64,000 bases of DNA. Origin: Physella acuta. Its lineage: Eukaryota > Mollusca > Gastropoda > Physidae. Shown here one piece after another: positions 1 to 12,381 of the stretch. Location: contig NW_026731892.1 in the NCBI RefSeq assembly GCF_028476545.1, positions 638,501 to 702,500 on the forward strand. The letters are read 5' to 3'. The notes below the pieces were generated by a model, which saw nothing but the letters and a program-made list of their open reading frames with translations, did not search any database and was not told the DNA's origin. The position numbers and the translations under genes are program-made. Positions within the stretch are counted from its first letter, which is position 1, and every line of letters starts with the position of its first letter.

Positions 1-7
1 AAAAAAA

Positions 8-259
8 AATCATAAAAAAAAACGTTTTAATAACAAGCTTTTATGTAATAATGCACTAAAAAGTAGAAAATAAGTTATACACTACTATTTAAAAAAAATA
101 TACAGAAATGCGTTGGTCTCTTCCTAAATATTAGTAAAGTTATCCAATAGATAATAAAGTGACCCACGCTTTTCTTTATAGTTTTTTAAATAATAATTTA
201 TTTTCTACTTTTTAGTGCATTATTACATAAAAGCTGGTAATTAAAACGTTTTTATGATT
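8..259. mobile_element. Fold-back (long inverted repeat) MITE, copy A
   Basis: The left arm (about 8-93) reads as the reverse complement of the right arm (about 186-259), with shared blocks such as CACTAAAAAGTAGAAAATAA and its complement. The same element recurs at 49245-49500 with nearly the same arms and loop. It has no coding capacity. The arms here have diverged more than in copy B. It is a non-autonomous DNA element or fold-back repeat; no superfamily can be assigned. Confidence 0.7.
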
Positions 260-988
260 TTTTCAAATAAATTTATAACCCTTGGCAATTAGAGAAGCCA
301 AAACACTAAAATGTAGGATCAGAATCAGATCTTACCAAAACAAATCTTGTTTAAAAGAAAAGTAATAATTTTCAAGGTTGTAAATGTAAACAGACTAGCC
401 TAAGTAAATAAATAAAAGCAAGTGGTTGATAACCTGTTACATTACGTAGATTCTAGGCTTTGAAGTTGATAATCCAATCATTAAAAAACGACATTCAAAC
501 AGGTGAGCACTAAGTTTAGTTAAAGACTTAAAGTAATCACTACAAGTCACAAGTACATTGTACAACACTAGCTACTACTGAGTAGCTAGCTAGATATTGA
601 CTAGAATCTAGAATCTAGATCTAGTACTAGAATCTAGTAGTACTAGATCTAGTAGTAGTAAGAGTAAGTAGTAACTAGGCCTCTAAATAAAAAATATTAA
701 ATAGGCCTAACTATTTATTTACTATTTAGATGAGAGAGAAAAAAATATAGTAACTATTTACTATTTAACAAAATTATAAATAACAACCACTGTTTCACTT
801 TGTGAAATTTAAATTACTTAGGCCTAACTACTTACTAGATATCTACTTACTTTAACTTTTTTAAAGTTAAAGTTGTTAACTAAACTTAACTTAAAGTTAA
901 AGTGTTTTATTTTTAAATGTTTTTTTTTTAATTTTTTAAAGCCACACACTGTACCTAGAGTCTAGTGACTACGTACAGTAACAGTACA
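260..988. other. AT-rich spacer with CTAG-rich low-complexity DNA
   Basis: I see no gene here. Positions 560-665 are dominated by overlapping CTAG, TCTAGA and AGTAGTA words, and 720-910 by short AT words and self-complementary TTTAAAGTTAAAG motifs. Confidence 0.5.
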
Positions 989-996
989 CTTCAGTA

Positions 997-1051
997 CAGA
1001 GGCGTAGCGACCCCTCCCGGCGCCCGGGGCGAACTTTCAGTTTGGCGCCCC

Positions 1052-1144
<93 letters not shown>

Positions 1145-2089
1145 TGTGTGTTTGTGTGTGCGACAGTCTGGAAAAAAAATTAACAATTACGCTGATTGTC
1201 GTTCCCTAAAACTTCACTTGACGCCAATTAATTTCCCCTTAAGATGCCCAAACGAATAAAGAGTAGAAAATCAAAAGAGCTTAGAACAGTGGGCTCCATC
1301 GAACCCGAGAGGTTCGGTAATTCAGTCTCAGTGCTTCCGCGGAGGTCAAGACACACACCCGACTCATAGGATTCACGATCGGATTTTCTCATTGTGGACG
1401 ATACAACTATTAAGGAGTGTTCAGTGATTGCGCATATAAAACGGGTGGGTTTCGGTACTCCAAAAAGTTAAGAACCACTGCTTTAGAGTGCATTTTGTAG
1501 AAGGTGCAAGCCTTATTTGGTCTACTTTTGGTCGTATCTTTAGAACAATTTCGATAATAGTAGGCCAATATTGCAATTTTGAATTATCAGTTAGGTTGAA
1601 CAAAGTAATAATCAGTACAATATACTAATTTTCTTCTCTCTTAACATTTTGGCAAAGAGTGTCGCTTCCCATCCACCCGCTCCGACAGTCTGCTAACTCT
1701 TTTTTATGTTACACAATCTTAAAATACGCTTTAGTTCAATGGGTTTCTTTTCTAGGCGATATCGGTTTATTCCTTAATCCGGTGTGAATTTTTCCGATTT
1801 TAGTCTTCGAAAAAGCGCCCCCCTCCCCATCTAGGAAAGCTGGAAAGCGGTTTTTCCGGTCACTGTTTCTTAAAGATATACGTTTTACAGTTACACAACC
1901 AAGGTAGAAAACAGTTAAATCAGTATGTAAAGGCTCTCAGCCGTTACATTTCTTTATTTTAACTGTTTATAATTCAAAACTGCAGCTAAAAATGAGCTTT
2001 TAATTTTTTTTTCTACCCCTTTTGGCGCCCCCCCTAGGGTCGGCGCCCGGGGCGGCCGCCCTCCCCGCCCTCCCCTAGCTACGCCTCTG
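997..2089. mobile_element. Non-autonomous hAT element with 8-bp TSD
   Basis: The element starts CAGAGGCGTAGC (997-1008) and ends with its exact reverse complement GCTACGCCTCTG (2078-2089). The 8-bp CTTCAGTA flanks it on both sides (989-996 and 2090-2097). An 8-bp duplication with CAG-initial inverted ends is the hAT signature. Both subterminal regions carry GGCGCC-rich stretches. An (AT)n run fills 1057-1141. No transposase ORF is seen, so it depends on another element for movement. The perfect TSD suggests a fairly recent insertion. A short relative with the same ends lies at 58428-58626. Confidence 0.9.
1057..1141. repeat. (AT)n microsatellite
   Basis: About 42 uninterrupted AT dinucleotides inside the left part of the hAT element, followed by a short TG-rich tract. 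Confidence 0.95.
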
Positions 2090-2274
2090 CTTCAGTACAG
2101 TACTCAATCTCATGAGTACTCGGTAAAACTTTAGTTTAGCGTCGTTAATTCGGCCAAAATTAGTAATGTGGGAGAGAAAGAATGAATGAATGAATATGCC
2201 TTTAAATAATAATTAATAATATGAGTAGGCCTAGGCCTATATTTTCTTTTGAAAGTACAAAAACAATTGTATTA

Positions 2275-2370
2275 AAACTTTTCAGTAATAAATAGAGACT
2301 AGCGATGTTTTTACCAGATGCAACGAAGCTCATTTACTATTTACTTTAGACTTTAGCAGCCATCTTAAGT
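2275..2370. repeat. Dispersed repeat, copy 1
   Basis: The segment beginning AAAACTTTTCAGTAATAAAT, with CAGATGCAAC, CTCATTTACTAT and AGCAGCCATC, recurs at the extreme right end of the window (63923-64000) in the same orientation with a few substitutions and an indel. The family is not identified. Confidence 0.7.
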
Positions 2371-3498
2371 TTTTTCGGTAAAATTCGAGTTTGAGATTCA
2401 GGGGAAACCACTCTAATTTACAGATGGCAGCTGTTTATGTAGCAAATCTTGCTCATAAACACTGCTGTTTAAAGTTTACTTTACTCTAACTTATGGTACT
2501 ACATAGTATTGTAACATTTTCACTGCCACCAAATGTACTGTTTTCACTGCCTGAAAATGTAATGTTCTTGCTTCTCTTCTGTTTCTCAGTCACAGACGAT
2601 AAAAAATGATGAACACCTTGCTCTCTAGCGCTTACCTGTGAAAATTTCCCCTGCTTTTGTGCTAACCTACCCCAAATAACTCTATATAAAAACTTAACGC
2701 GATCTCCTAAAATTCTAATAAAGTTATCATCTGAAACCACAGACAATTCCCTTTAGAATGATGCAAATTATATCAAACATCAATAAGTTGTACTTAAACA
2801 AAAATACATCAAACATGCAAGTAACATAAAAATATCATCTAATTAAAGTAGATTTCCATAATATGGGCTTGCTCCTAACTAACACTAAGATATTCTAATT
2901 AAAGATCTAGCTTGGCCTAATAGTTCATCCAATTTTTATGCTATATAAACAATTATTTATTAAGATACACATTTTTCTTCTTGCCCTACTAAGCACTATT
3001 GTCTGATTCCTAACAAATTCACTACAGTTGCACTAAGTCAATAAGTACAATGTAAGTAAAGTTACGTAAAGTAGCTTGATTAGCAAGTTAGTAATTCAAA
3101 CTAGAATCTAACCTAGGCTAGGCTAAATTAAATATATTCCTTTTGTTTTATAAAGTGTTTTTCAGTAAATCAACAGTAGTTTTTAAAGAGCAGAGTTAAA
3201 AAGTAAAATAAAAAACTAGAATATGAATATAAAAATATTTCTAAATTTCCAGTCAGTTGAATGTGGTTGTAGTTAATAGTATTCAGATATCTGCTGTAAC
3301 TTCTGGATTAAATCATTAAAAAATAATTGCTATATAAAAAGTTTTATTTAAATCTGTTTAGATCTAATCTATATCTATAACGATTTTTACATTTTGATAT
3401 AACTTTCAATAGTAATAATACATTTTTCCTTTTGTTCCAGGCCTGATTTTGTAAAAGTATTGCACAAAGTCAGTATAAACATTAGTGAACATTAAAGC
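2371..3498 (+). other. Spacer and 5' region of BCS1
   Basis: AT-rich DNA. A good splice acceptor (TTTTGTTCCAG, ending 3440) lies 58 bases before the BCS1 start codon, so the gene probably has a non-coding first exon further left that I cannot place. The 86-codon minus-strand frame at 2486-2746 shows no recognisable protein character. Confidence 0.4.
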
Positions 3499-6456
3499 AT
3501 GGCAATTACAGAATATTTATCAACACTAGGAGACAACCCTTACTTTGGGGCAGGAGCTGGGCTTTTTGGTATAGGCCTACTGGCAGCAGTTGGACGGAGA
3601 GGTCTTCAAGTTGGAGCTGTTGTTTTTCGACGCCATTTTATGATTACAATGGAGGTGACTAGTCGTGATAAAAGTTACCATTGGCTATTGCAGTGGATCA
3701 CGAAGTATGGAACCCACACCCAGCATCTGAGTGTAGACACAGAGTTTCATCAGTCAGCTGCTGGCCAGATCAAGACCAGGTTTCATTTTGTACCCAGCCC
3801 TGGCAACCATTATTTCTGGCACAAAAAAAATTTAATTATAGTTGAGAGGAACAGAGATAATAAAATGGTGGATATTTTTGAGACAGTGACGTTAACAGCT
3901 TTTGGAAGAAATAGAGAGATGTTTATGAATATCCTTGAGGAGGCGCGAGGGTTAGCTCTTTTAAGTTCTGAAGGAAATACAGTAATGTACACTGTAGCAG
4001 GTGCTGAATGGAGGCCTTTAGGATACCCTAGAAGAAAAAGGCCATTGGACTCAGTTGTTTTAGATTATGGTGTTTCACAACGCATTTCTGATGATATTCA
4101 TGAGTTCATCAACAATCCCAAGTGGTATTTAAAACGAGGTATCCCCTATCGCAGAGGATATTTACTCTATGGCCCACCTGGTTGTGGAAAAAGTAGCTAT
4201 ATAATGGCATTAGCGGGTAAATTATTCTGCTTTTTAATATTACTTTTTTATACTCACTATGCATATTAGTAAATTCTGCAGTAGTTATAAATTGCGAATT
4301 AATAGTTTGTTTGCAGCTTATGAAATGATTTAGATTGAATTAAAGATATTTTTGGTTATATAGTTTTTCTTTGTCTTATGAGCATGCTTTAGTGAAATAT
4401 TTATTTTTTCACATCGTTAAGCATTGTTTCAGGTTCAATTGATTACAGTATTTGCGTGTTGAATCTGAGTGATAAGGGAATGTCTGATGATCGTCTAACT
4501 CATCTTTTAACAAACGCCCCCGAGCAGAGTATTATACTTCTAGAAGATGTTGACGCAGCCTTTGTTAGCAGAGATACGAATAAAGAAAGTTAGTATGGTA
4601 TTGTTTAATTATTTATCACAAGCTGCATAGCCTGTTACATGACAGGCAAATATTTGTTTTAAAATGTTTGTTTTGTAAGCTTCCTAGTTGTCTAAGTCAG
4701 TTCCTTGGATAAAGTTAATGGAAACAAGATGAAACGAAAATATGAACAAATATTTCATTCAAATTGAGTACCATTCATTCAATTGTAGCATTAAAAACCT
4801 GTTGATCTATCTTAGTTGATTATTTATGTCAAATTTCAAACAGACAGACATACTTAGCCAATCATAATATTAACTGCACTATGCAACAAAAGCGGCTCTC
4901 TCATCGTGTCCATCCCGACCTTATTTTACCCCAACTTTATACGCAAACACTCGACCACCACCTCTTAAAAAATGTACACCATGTTGTAAAGTTATACATG
5001 ACATTTTCTAAATCCACTCAGATGACAGGCATGGTTTAAACATCAATAATCATGTAGATCTTTTTCTTAATATTGTCATTCCATGTTGATCCTTAAAATG
5101 TTATCCTTGTGCCTCTTTTAAGACAATATAAATTTTAAAGACTAGTAATTTGAGAAACTAACGATGCAAATAAATGTGGGCTATTTCCCTTTAACCAATA
5201 TAATTTAGTCTAGTAATCAGAGTATTTACATTAAATATGGCATTTAAGCAGATTAATTAACATTTAAACAATCTATTAATTTCTTAAAATGTAAAATACA
5301 ACGTTCAAATTTAAAATGTAATACAATTTTTAGACATTGGTATCATAGAAACAAGTCTAAAACAAAAATTTATTCTAAATATTTTTCAGTAAGGGAAGAA
5401 ATAAGCCAATTATTAGATAAGATTATTGTTTTATTATTATGTGTTAATCTTAAAGCTAGTCTGGTATTTTTATTAATCCTATGTATAGATTATTTGAATA
5501 GGCTTTATTCATACTAAAGATGCATCCTTCTGTGTACTATTTATGGTGAAAAATGTAAATCTTGAAATGACTTGTTATCCTCAGATGCAATAGCCTATCA
5601 GGGAATGGGCAGGCTAACTCTCTCTGGTCTGCTGAATGCATTAGATGGTGTTGCTTCCACTGAGGCGAGGATACTTTTTATGACAACAAATTATATTGAC
5701 AGGTAATGATTGTTGACTTTTTACTAAAGACTTTGTACTGTGGTTCTCTTCTAGCTCCTGGAGGTATGAGGGTGTTGTACTTATATGGAAAAGTTACAAT
5801 CTAGGTTAAAGAATACTTTAAGCCACAACCTAATAGCAGTCCAGAAACCTCTTACTGGTTAAGTTTTATTCAAAAGAAAAACAAAAGGTCATTTTGTTTA
5901 TGTCAGACTTTGATCTGCAGGCTTTTTAAAATGTATACATTTTTAAAATGTGCAGTTAGAATGTAATAAGAAAAAATCCTTACAAAATACCCTCAACAAA
6001 TTTTGTCCATAGACCCATGAAAAATGTTAAGAGATATTTCTGTTATTTTGTTTTGGTGTATTTCTTTAAAAGGAAGCATTTTTTTGTAGGAACTTTCTGT
6101 TATTTTATTTTCACTAAAACATGTAAAGGTAACTAATAAAATAGTTTTTGTTATGATTCAAATTAAATTTGTATTTTAAAACACATTTTTTGTTTACTAG
6201 GTTGGATAAAGCGTTAATTCGACCAGGCAGGGTAGACCTAAAAGAAAAGATTGGCTTTGCTACTGAATACCAACTTGAACAGATGTTTAGGCGATTCTAT
6301 CCAGAAGAACCAGAGCACAGAGCGCAAGAATTCTCTAGTAAAGTTTTTTCTGTCAGCCAATCTATATCAGCAGCTCAAGTGCAAGGATTTTTTATGCTTT
6401 ACAAAAACAGTCCTGACCTTATGATGACCCATGTTGAAGACATAGTTCATTTGTAG
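3499..6456 (+). CDS. BCS1L: BCS1, mitochondrial AAA+ chaperone of complex III assembly
   Basis: BCS1 is an inner-membrane AAA+ ATPase that moves the folded Rieske iron-sulfur protein across the membrane into complex III. Four exons join in frame: 3499-4216, 4433-4588, 5585-5702 and 6201-6456, giving 415 residues (human BCS1L has 419). The N-terminus has a glycine-rich hydrophobic segment (about 17-35) matching the single membrane span, followed by the BCS1_N domain with [15 protein letters not shown]. Walker A is GPPGCGKS (225-232), Walker B is ILLEDVD (about 275-281), and the sensor/arginine-finger region reads [20 protein letters not shown]. The C-terminus has [10 protein letters not shown], typical of the family. 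The start is fixed by an in-frame stop two codons upstream (3493-3495). All splice sites are GT-AG. It has no breaks and looks fully functional. Confidence 0.95.
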
Positions 6457-8032
6457 TTTACAGAGATCAAGTTGTTGTATATGTATATGCCATATTTTAC
6501 AATTTTTGTAAATACATGATATGTAACAGTCAAATTTGTTTTTTCATTTATCTGTTTTGCATACTCTAAATACCTTATTCATCATAGTAGCTCTTTATAA
6601 AAATAGAACCAATTATTTTTCAATAAATTAGCTGTTTAAAACAAGTAAATAAAATTACTTAAACAGTACAGACATGTGTTTGAAAAAAGAGAAAAAAATA
6701 AGAAGTTTGTTTTTACTGCAAGTAAAGAACTAGTGGCATACAATTTTAAATAAATGTTATAGATAGTCAAGAATATTAATTCTAGTTAAATAGGACCACA
6801 TACTTTTGAAACCTGACTAAGGCTTGTCTTCCTAGCAGTGACCTAAAAATAGTGTCCTACATTTAAGATTTAAGCTAGTAACACTAATTTAATAGCTCAG
6901 CAGAACTATGTTGACCTTAGTCTTTATTCAGAACTTCGAGTTGAACGTAACAGAACGTTACTGAAGAAAATATAGGTGTATTATTTTCAAATAATAAAAA
7001 GCGGCTAGATTATAATGGATTCAACACTGCTTTCTGAGACCACCAATTGTTTTTAATTTTTATTGTAAACGATATACATTTTAACAGTTAATTTCCAAAA
7101 AGAAACCATAGCAACCATATATTAAAATAATCAATGGGTCATAACTCTAGCCAAATTGAACCTTTAAAAGTATTTACATTGTTACGTCCCTTCGACATAA
7201 ACCTTGTTTAGATAAATCAATAATTTAAAAGTTCTTAGTAGGAAAAAAAACTATATATTTGTATTTATGTATATATACATGCATTGTGCATACAAGATGG
7301 CTTATTTGATCTAGGTTATTAGTCGCTTACTAGTTATTGAAATCAACCATTCTGATGTTTAACAGTCTAAGGTACGTAACTATGTAATTATTTTGTTTCT
7401 AAAGTTTGTTTAGAGTTGTAACCCCTTAAATAAAAAGAGACTTGTTAGTTTAATGTTGTTGAATCAAAAGTTAATAAAAAGTAGTAGATAATGTTTATTT
7501 TTATTACCATTTTACGTCATCGATTTACATTAATTTATACTTCTTTTAACATTCTTTTAAAAGGTTAATTAAAAATCTTTAGGGCCTACATTAAAACATT
7601 ACAATGGAGGCGAGCTTGAATCTCTTTGAATATGATCCTAGTTAGTCCTAGATCTAGATGTAGTAAATATCCTGACAAATAATTCTTAAGTAATGTACAA
7701 TGTTATTATTGTTATTATTAAATTGTTTCAAATAGAAAATATGTTGTAATGAAGATAATTGTATGCATGTAATTGTAACGAATATAAATAATTAAATCAT
7801 ACTTTAATTAAATTAATTTAGAAATAAGATTTCCAAATTACATTTCAAACGCGGGGATAAAGAAAACAAAGTGTGTTACTCTAAATATAGTTGTTGCCCA
7901 GCGAATCTTTTACTGGGCCAAGGACCTATTTATATCTAGACTAGATGTATATAATTATTACACACAAACCTTTTAATATAAATTTAGGAGTTATCTACCT
8001 TATATTTTTAGAAAAAGAAATTGGTCATATAA
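6457..8032. other. Spacer between BCS1 and ATG2
   Basis: BCS1 3' UTR followed by AT-rich intergenic DNA. AATAAA-type poly(A) signals for BCS1 occur near 6621 and 6648. No gene is recognised. The ATG2 promoter must lie in the right half, but no convincing TATA or initiator stands out. Confidence 0.45.
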
Positions 8033-8071
8033 ATGGCGGATATTTGTTTTTGTGTAGACTGTTCTGGGTAA
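8033..8071 (+). promoter_or_regulatory. Upstream ORF before ATG2
   Basis: ATG GCG GAT then nine more codons and TAA, 12 residues, ending nine bases before the ATG2 start. It is in the same frame as ATG2, so the stop rules out an N-terminal extension. Its context (T at -3, G at +4) is weaker than that of the ATG2 start (G at -3, G at +4). Whether it lies in the transcript depends on the unmapped transcription start. Confidence 0.45.
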
Positions 8072-8080
8072 CATTTTGGA

Positions 8081-11000
8081 ATGGATTACATTAAAAAGTC
8101 TATTCAAAGTATTGGAAAGGGCTTCTTCAATGGCCTTTTTGAGAGATCTATCAGAGTTTATATCCAGAAGCATTTAGGCGAATTTTTGTTGGATAAATTA
8201 ACTACAGATCAAGTTGATATCGGACTCGATGGAGGATCCCTAGCTGGCCTCTTTCTGAATGCTGAGGTAAACAGCTGTGCGATGTAAACAAAAACAATAA
8301 ACAAAGAACCAGTAGGCTAACATTTATTCCATTGACTTAGTTTGATTTGAAATATTGATGTTTAATTTTCCTAATCCAATATCTGATATACAGTATGCTA
8401 AATAAAAATAAACACATGAAATTCTCGCTGTATCTTCATTATGATAATCTTCACTAAAAAAATCTTGACTTGTCTTGGGACTGGGCTGACTGGGTAGCCT
8501 ATTTAATTTTATTTAAAATATTAAAATATTTAGACTTGTAGTAAAAGCATAAAAAGAAACTTTAAGAAAGGCCTATTAAATTAATTTATTATTTATAAAT
8601 TATTAATATTAGCCTAATACATATGATGGGATGTATGTTAACTGTTAACTTACTACTACTTACTACTTAACATTGTTAAGTAAGTACTAAGTAGTATTAG
8701 TAGTAGATGAAGTAATATACTTAATACTAACCTAGAAGCCCTAATAAAGTAATATATATTAGTATTATTATGCTTTAAATTTTAGACCTAATTAATAGTA
8801 ATTAGGCCTATAGCCTACCTACATTATTTTAATATTTAGTATTTTTGGCCTAGATATTTTAAACTTAACCAAGCAAAATAATATCCTGGCCTATGTAATA
8901 GGTAATTAATTATAATTATATAATTATTATTCTAAGGCCTAATAATTTTTTATACCAGACTAGTGTATTAATTTTATTATAAGTAAAATAATAGTACGAT
9001 GAGGATTGACAGGATGGCTTTTTAAATATGATTAAGGTATATGATTTCATCAAATAACATTTCCTTTTCTAAATTATAGTAAACGAGCCGACCCGCGTAT
9101 CATATGCTGCTATTTAGTTGTTTTATTTTCTACATTTTAGTAATTAATAATTTATGAATTTGACAATACCAATGCTGCCAGTGAAAATATTTGCTTTAAA
9201 ACACTATCCTTTCACCCAACCCCTACCCTACACCCCCCCCCCCCCATGAAAGCAGCCTCCTCTTAGTTACCTCCCCTAAGTTTCAAATAGTTTCAAACTA
9301 AATTATCTGCCCCTAATAGCCGTCACTAAACCTGGCTCTACGATTGTAAACATTTAGCGTGAACCACAGCTCACCAGACCATGTGGGGTGGGGGTTGTAG
9401 GGATATGCCTAGAGAGGAAGAGAGGGGGCTGATAGGCACACTTACAGCTTGGTGTTTTCTATGGCTCTACGAAGAGAATTATATATATAGATACAATCGA
9501 TTTGAGCTGCTAAAATATATGCTGGTAAACTGAACAAAATGTTACAGTCTGTTACTACATTATGATTGAATAATATTTATATTAGATTTGATTATAAAGC
9601 CAGATATACACTGATATTGCGTTTTTAAAAAAAACAAACTAGTTTCTTTATATTGTAGTTTCAATAATGGTAAAAGACAAAAGCTCCCCTCCCTTAAATT
9701 ACCCTTTGACACCCCCCCCCCCCCCCCCCCAACATTATCCCCCATGAGAAATCATATTATTCATCACTGGCAGATTAAGTAAACTGCATTCTATATTATG
9801 CTAGACATAGGCAGACAAAAAATGAAATAAATTGTATTTCATACTGTCTCTATCATCTCCCATGAAAACACCATCAAATTTATAAAAAAATGGATGCTTC
9901 AAGTGAATTTTGGGAAGGGAACTTTAAATGGACCCATGGCTATTAAATAATATCCACCTATACCAGCAAATAGTTTAATGTGTAGGTTATGATTTGACCC
10001 ATGGGTATAATATTTCTAAAAGCATTCGTACATTTTTAATATTGCTTCCCAGAAATAACTTAAAATTATTTCTTTTAACAAACATAATAGTAAAAAAAAC
10101 ATAAATTTACTTAAATTTTCCCATATCCATAGATAATGTCATCAATATTTCAAAGTGCCAACAAATTATCCTAATGTTTTTTTCTATTCATTAGGCCATC
10201 AATGAAAGACTAGAAGGTTACAATGTTCCATTTACTCTGGTTGAGGGGTATATAGATATTCTACACATGAAAATACCATGGAAAGAGATTTCAACAGAAT
10301 CTATAATTGTGGAGGTGGAAGGGCTTATGCTGGTCATCAAGCTTAAAGAAAATGAAATTGGTTAGTGTATTGGGTATTCTTATTTTTTACAAGCTTTTAT
10401 TTAACTTGATTCATCATCATTAATGCCTCGTCCTTCATGAGTTAATCATGCTATCACAATAATTATATTTTATTAATATTTTTAGTTTCTTCTTCTTTTT
10501 GTTGCATGTTTAAAAGCCTGCTATTCCTTGTATAATTATAATACTAGAGGAATTCCTGTTCAAAATTTAAATTTTTATCATACTTAATTTTCTTTTCTTC
10601 ACAAGATGATGGGATGGACATGAAATCAATGTTTGAAAGTATGACAGCTTCAATGGTGGCAGAAGTGATGAAAGCAGATGTGGCTGCTGCTGACATTCAC
10701 AAAATCTCAGAAGCCGGGAAAGGAGTTTCTCCCTTTGAAAGCATTGAACTCATGTCTGAGTTCATTTCATCCAGTAAGTCAGCCATTTTCAAACTAGGAG
10801 GCATGCCTCCCTTAATAGGCATCTGCACAACTGCTTCTAGTGGAGGCACATGAAGATTTACAGACATTTTTGTAATCAAAATTATTTTATTTTTAATAAT
10901 TTATTTAAAAGCTAAATTGCCTATTTTAAAACGTTTACAGCCAGTTTATTGTAATGTTAATATCAACCGATGAATTTTAATATAGATAAATTATATTGCT

Positions 11001-12381
11001 AAGTAAATAGATTTATGCAACCATTATTCTTTGAAGTGTTTTATGAGCTTAATTAAATATTCGTTTTTTCTGAGTTACTTCCCTTATACAAATTTAAGAT
11101 ATTTAAGAGAGCCAATCTGTAACTGTTCTTAAAAGTCATTAAAATACAGAGAAATTGAATAAAAGTTGTATAAAAATGCAGATGATTGTTTATTATTTTG
11201 CAAAAGATAAATATTAAAATACTTGTGTAAAGTAAAATATTTCTTAAAGTTTAGTTCTAAACTTAAAAACCATTAGCTGATTGTAATAATTAATTTTTAA
11301 ACATGCTAAAGGTCAATTTTGTAATTATTCAACAATGAGCTTACAACAGTTATTTATCTAAAATTACAAAAAAAACATGTATAAAGCCCAGTAGAAGACC
11401 CATTTTATCCTGAGGTTAACTGTGGATTGATATAAAAATACACAAAGAAGATACTGGCTGCACTTGTTAATCCCCTCCTTTGTGCACCAACTCAATGTTT
11501 TATTGTTGCCTCATCAGTTTCCTTATGTTTTATGAGTAAAGTAAGGTACGGTTAGGAGAGGAGCTAAAATCAGGTTCTTAATGGTAGCTGCTGCAGTTGA
11601 TGTATGTTATTTTTCCTAAAAATATTAAACTCAAATTCACAAGTGTCCTAGCTTGTATTTTCTTTCCCCTCCAGTCACATCTAGAATCCAAATAAAAATG
11701 ACAAATGTTATCATCAAAACGGACAAGTCTCCTGGTGTATGTGTTGAGCTTTTGATTGAGCGGCTGGAGTACTACGACAAGGACACGTTGACAGGCAGGG
11801 AGAAGCAGCCTAACCTGCCATCTGCGCCCAAGGGTTTCTCCACTAAGCTTGTAGAAATCTCTAAAGTCACCTTAAGTCTGGAGGAAGTTTGGAGCAGGCC
11901 AAATACACCTAAACCACTTGATCCCATCCAGCAGTCTTCAGTGGTAATCTTACACATTTTTCAGTTAAATTAAAAATATAATGATTAAACAAATTTCTAC
12001 AAGAAAAAAAGTAGTTTAGCATTAAATCCATTAAGATATTTCACTGCTGCATTGAAGTAATTTAACATTTGTATTAAAGTCATATTTAATTTTATTGTAT
12101 TCTGTTGTATTCTATTTTCATTTGTTAATTTTTAAGAATGTTTCCTTCTCTTAACAAAGGCATTTGATTTGGCCATGAGTTCCCCGCCAACATCTGGCAA
12201 CTACATGCAGAGCTCATGCATGACTCAGTCCATCTACCCAGGCATGTCGCATGAAGAAATGGAGAGCCTGACAGACAGCCCCGAGCCTGAGACAGGAGGC
12301 TGTATCCCTATTGTTTCCATGGACAAGTCTCAGACAGTCACCATCATCATCAAAAACGAAGACCAGCTGCCTGGTCCTGCT
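8081..12381 (+). CDS. ATG2: ATG2 exons 1-5, chorein N-terminal region
   Basis: Exons 8081-8266, 10195-10360, 10606-10773, 11675-11943 and 12160-12381. Exon 1 begins MDYIKKSIQSIG and contains the LGEFLLDKLTTDQVDIGL stretch that aligns by eye with the chorein start of vertebrate ATG2. Exon 2 supplies VPFTLVEGYIDILHMKIPW, matching the human ELVEGFVGSIEVAVPW segment as remembered. Together they form the lipid-entry end of the rod. Exon 5 ends at a GTAAGG donor that seeds a 50-bp tandem array. Intron 1 (8267-10194) has only poly-C tracts near 9234 and 9711 and shows no gene. Confidence 0.9.
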
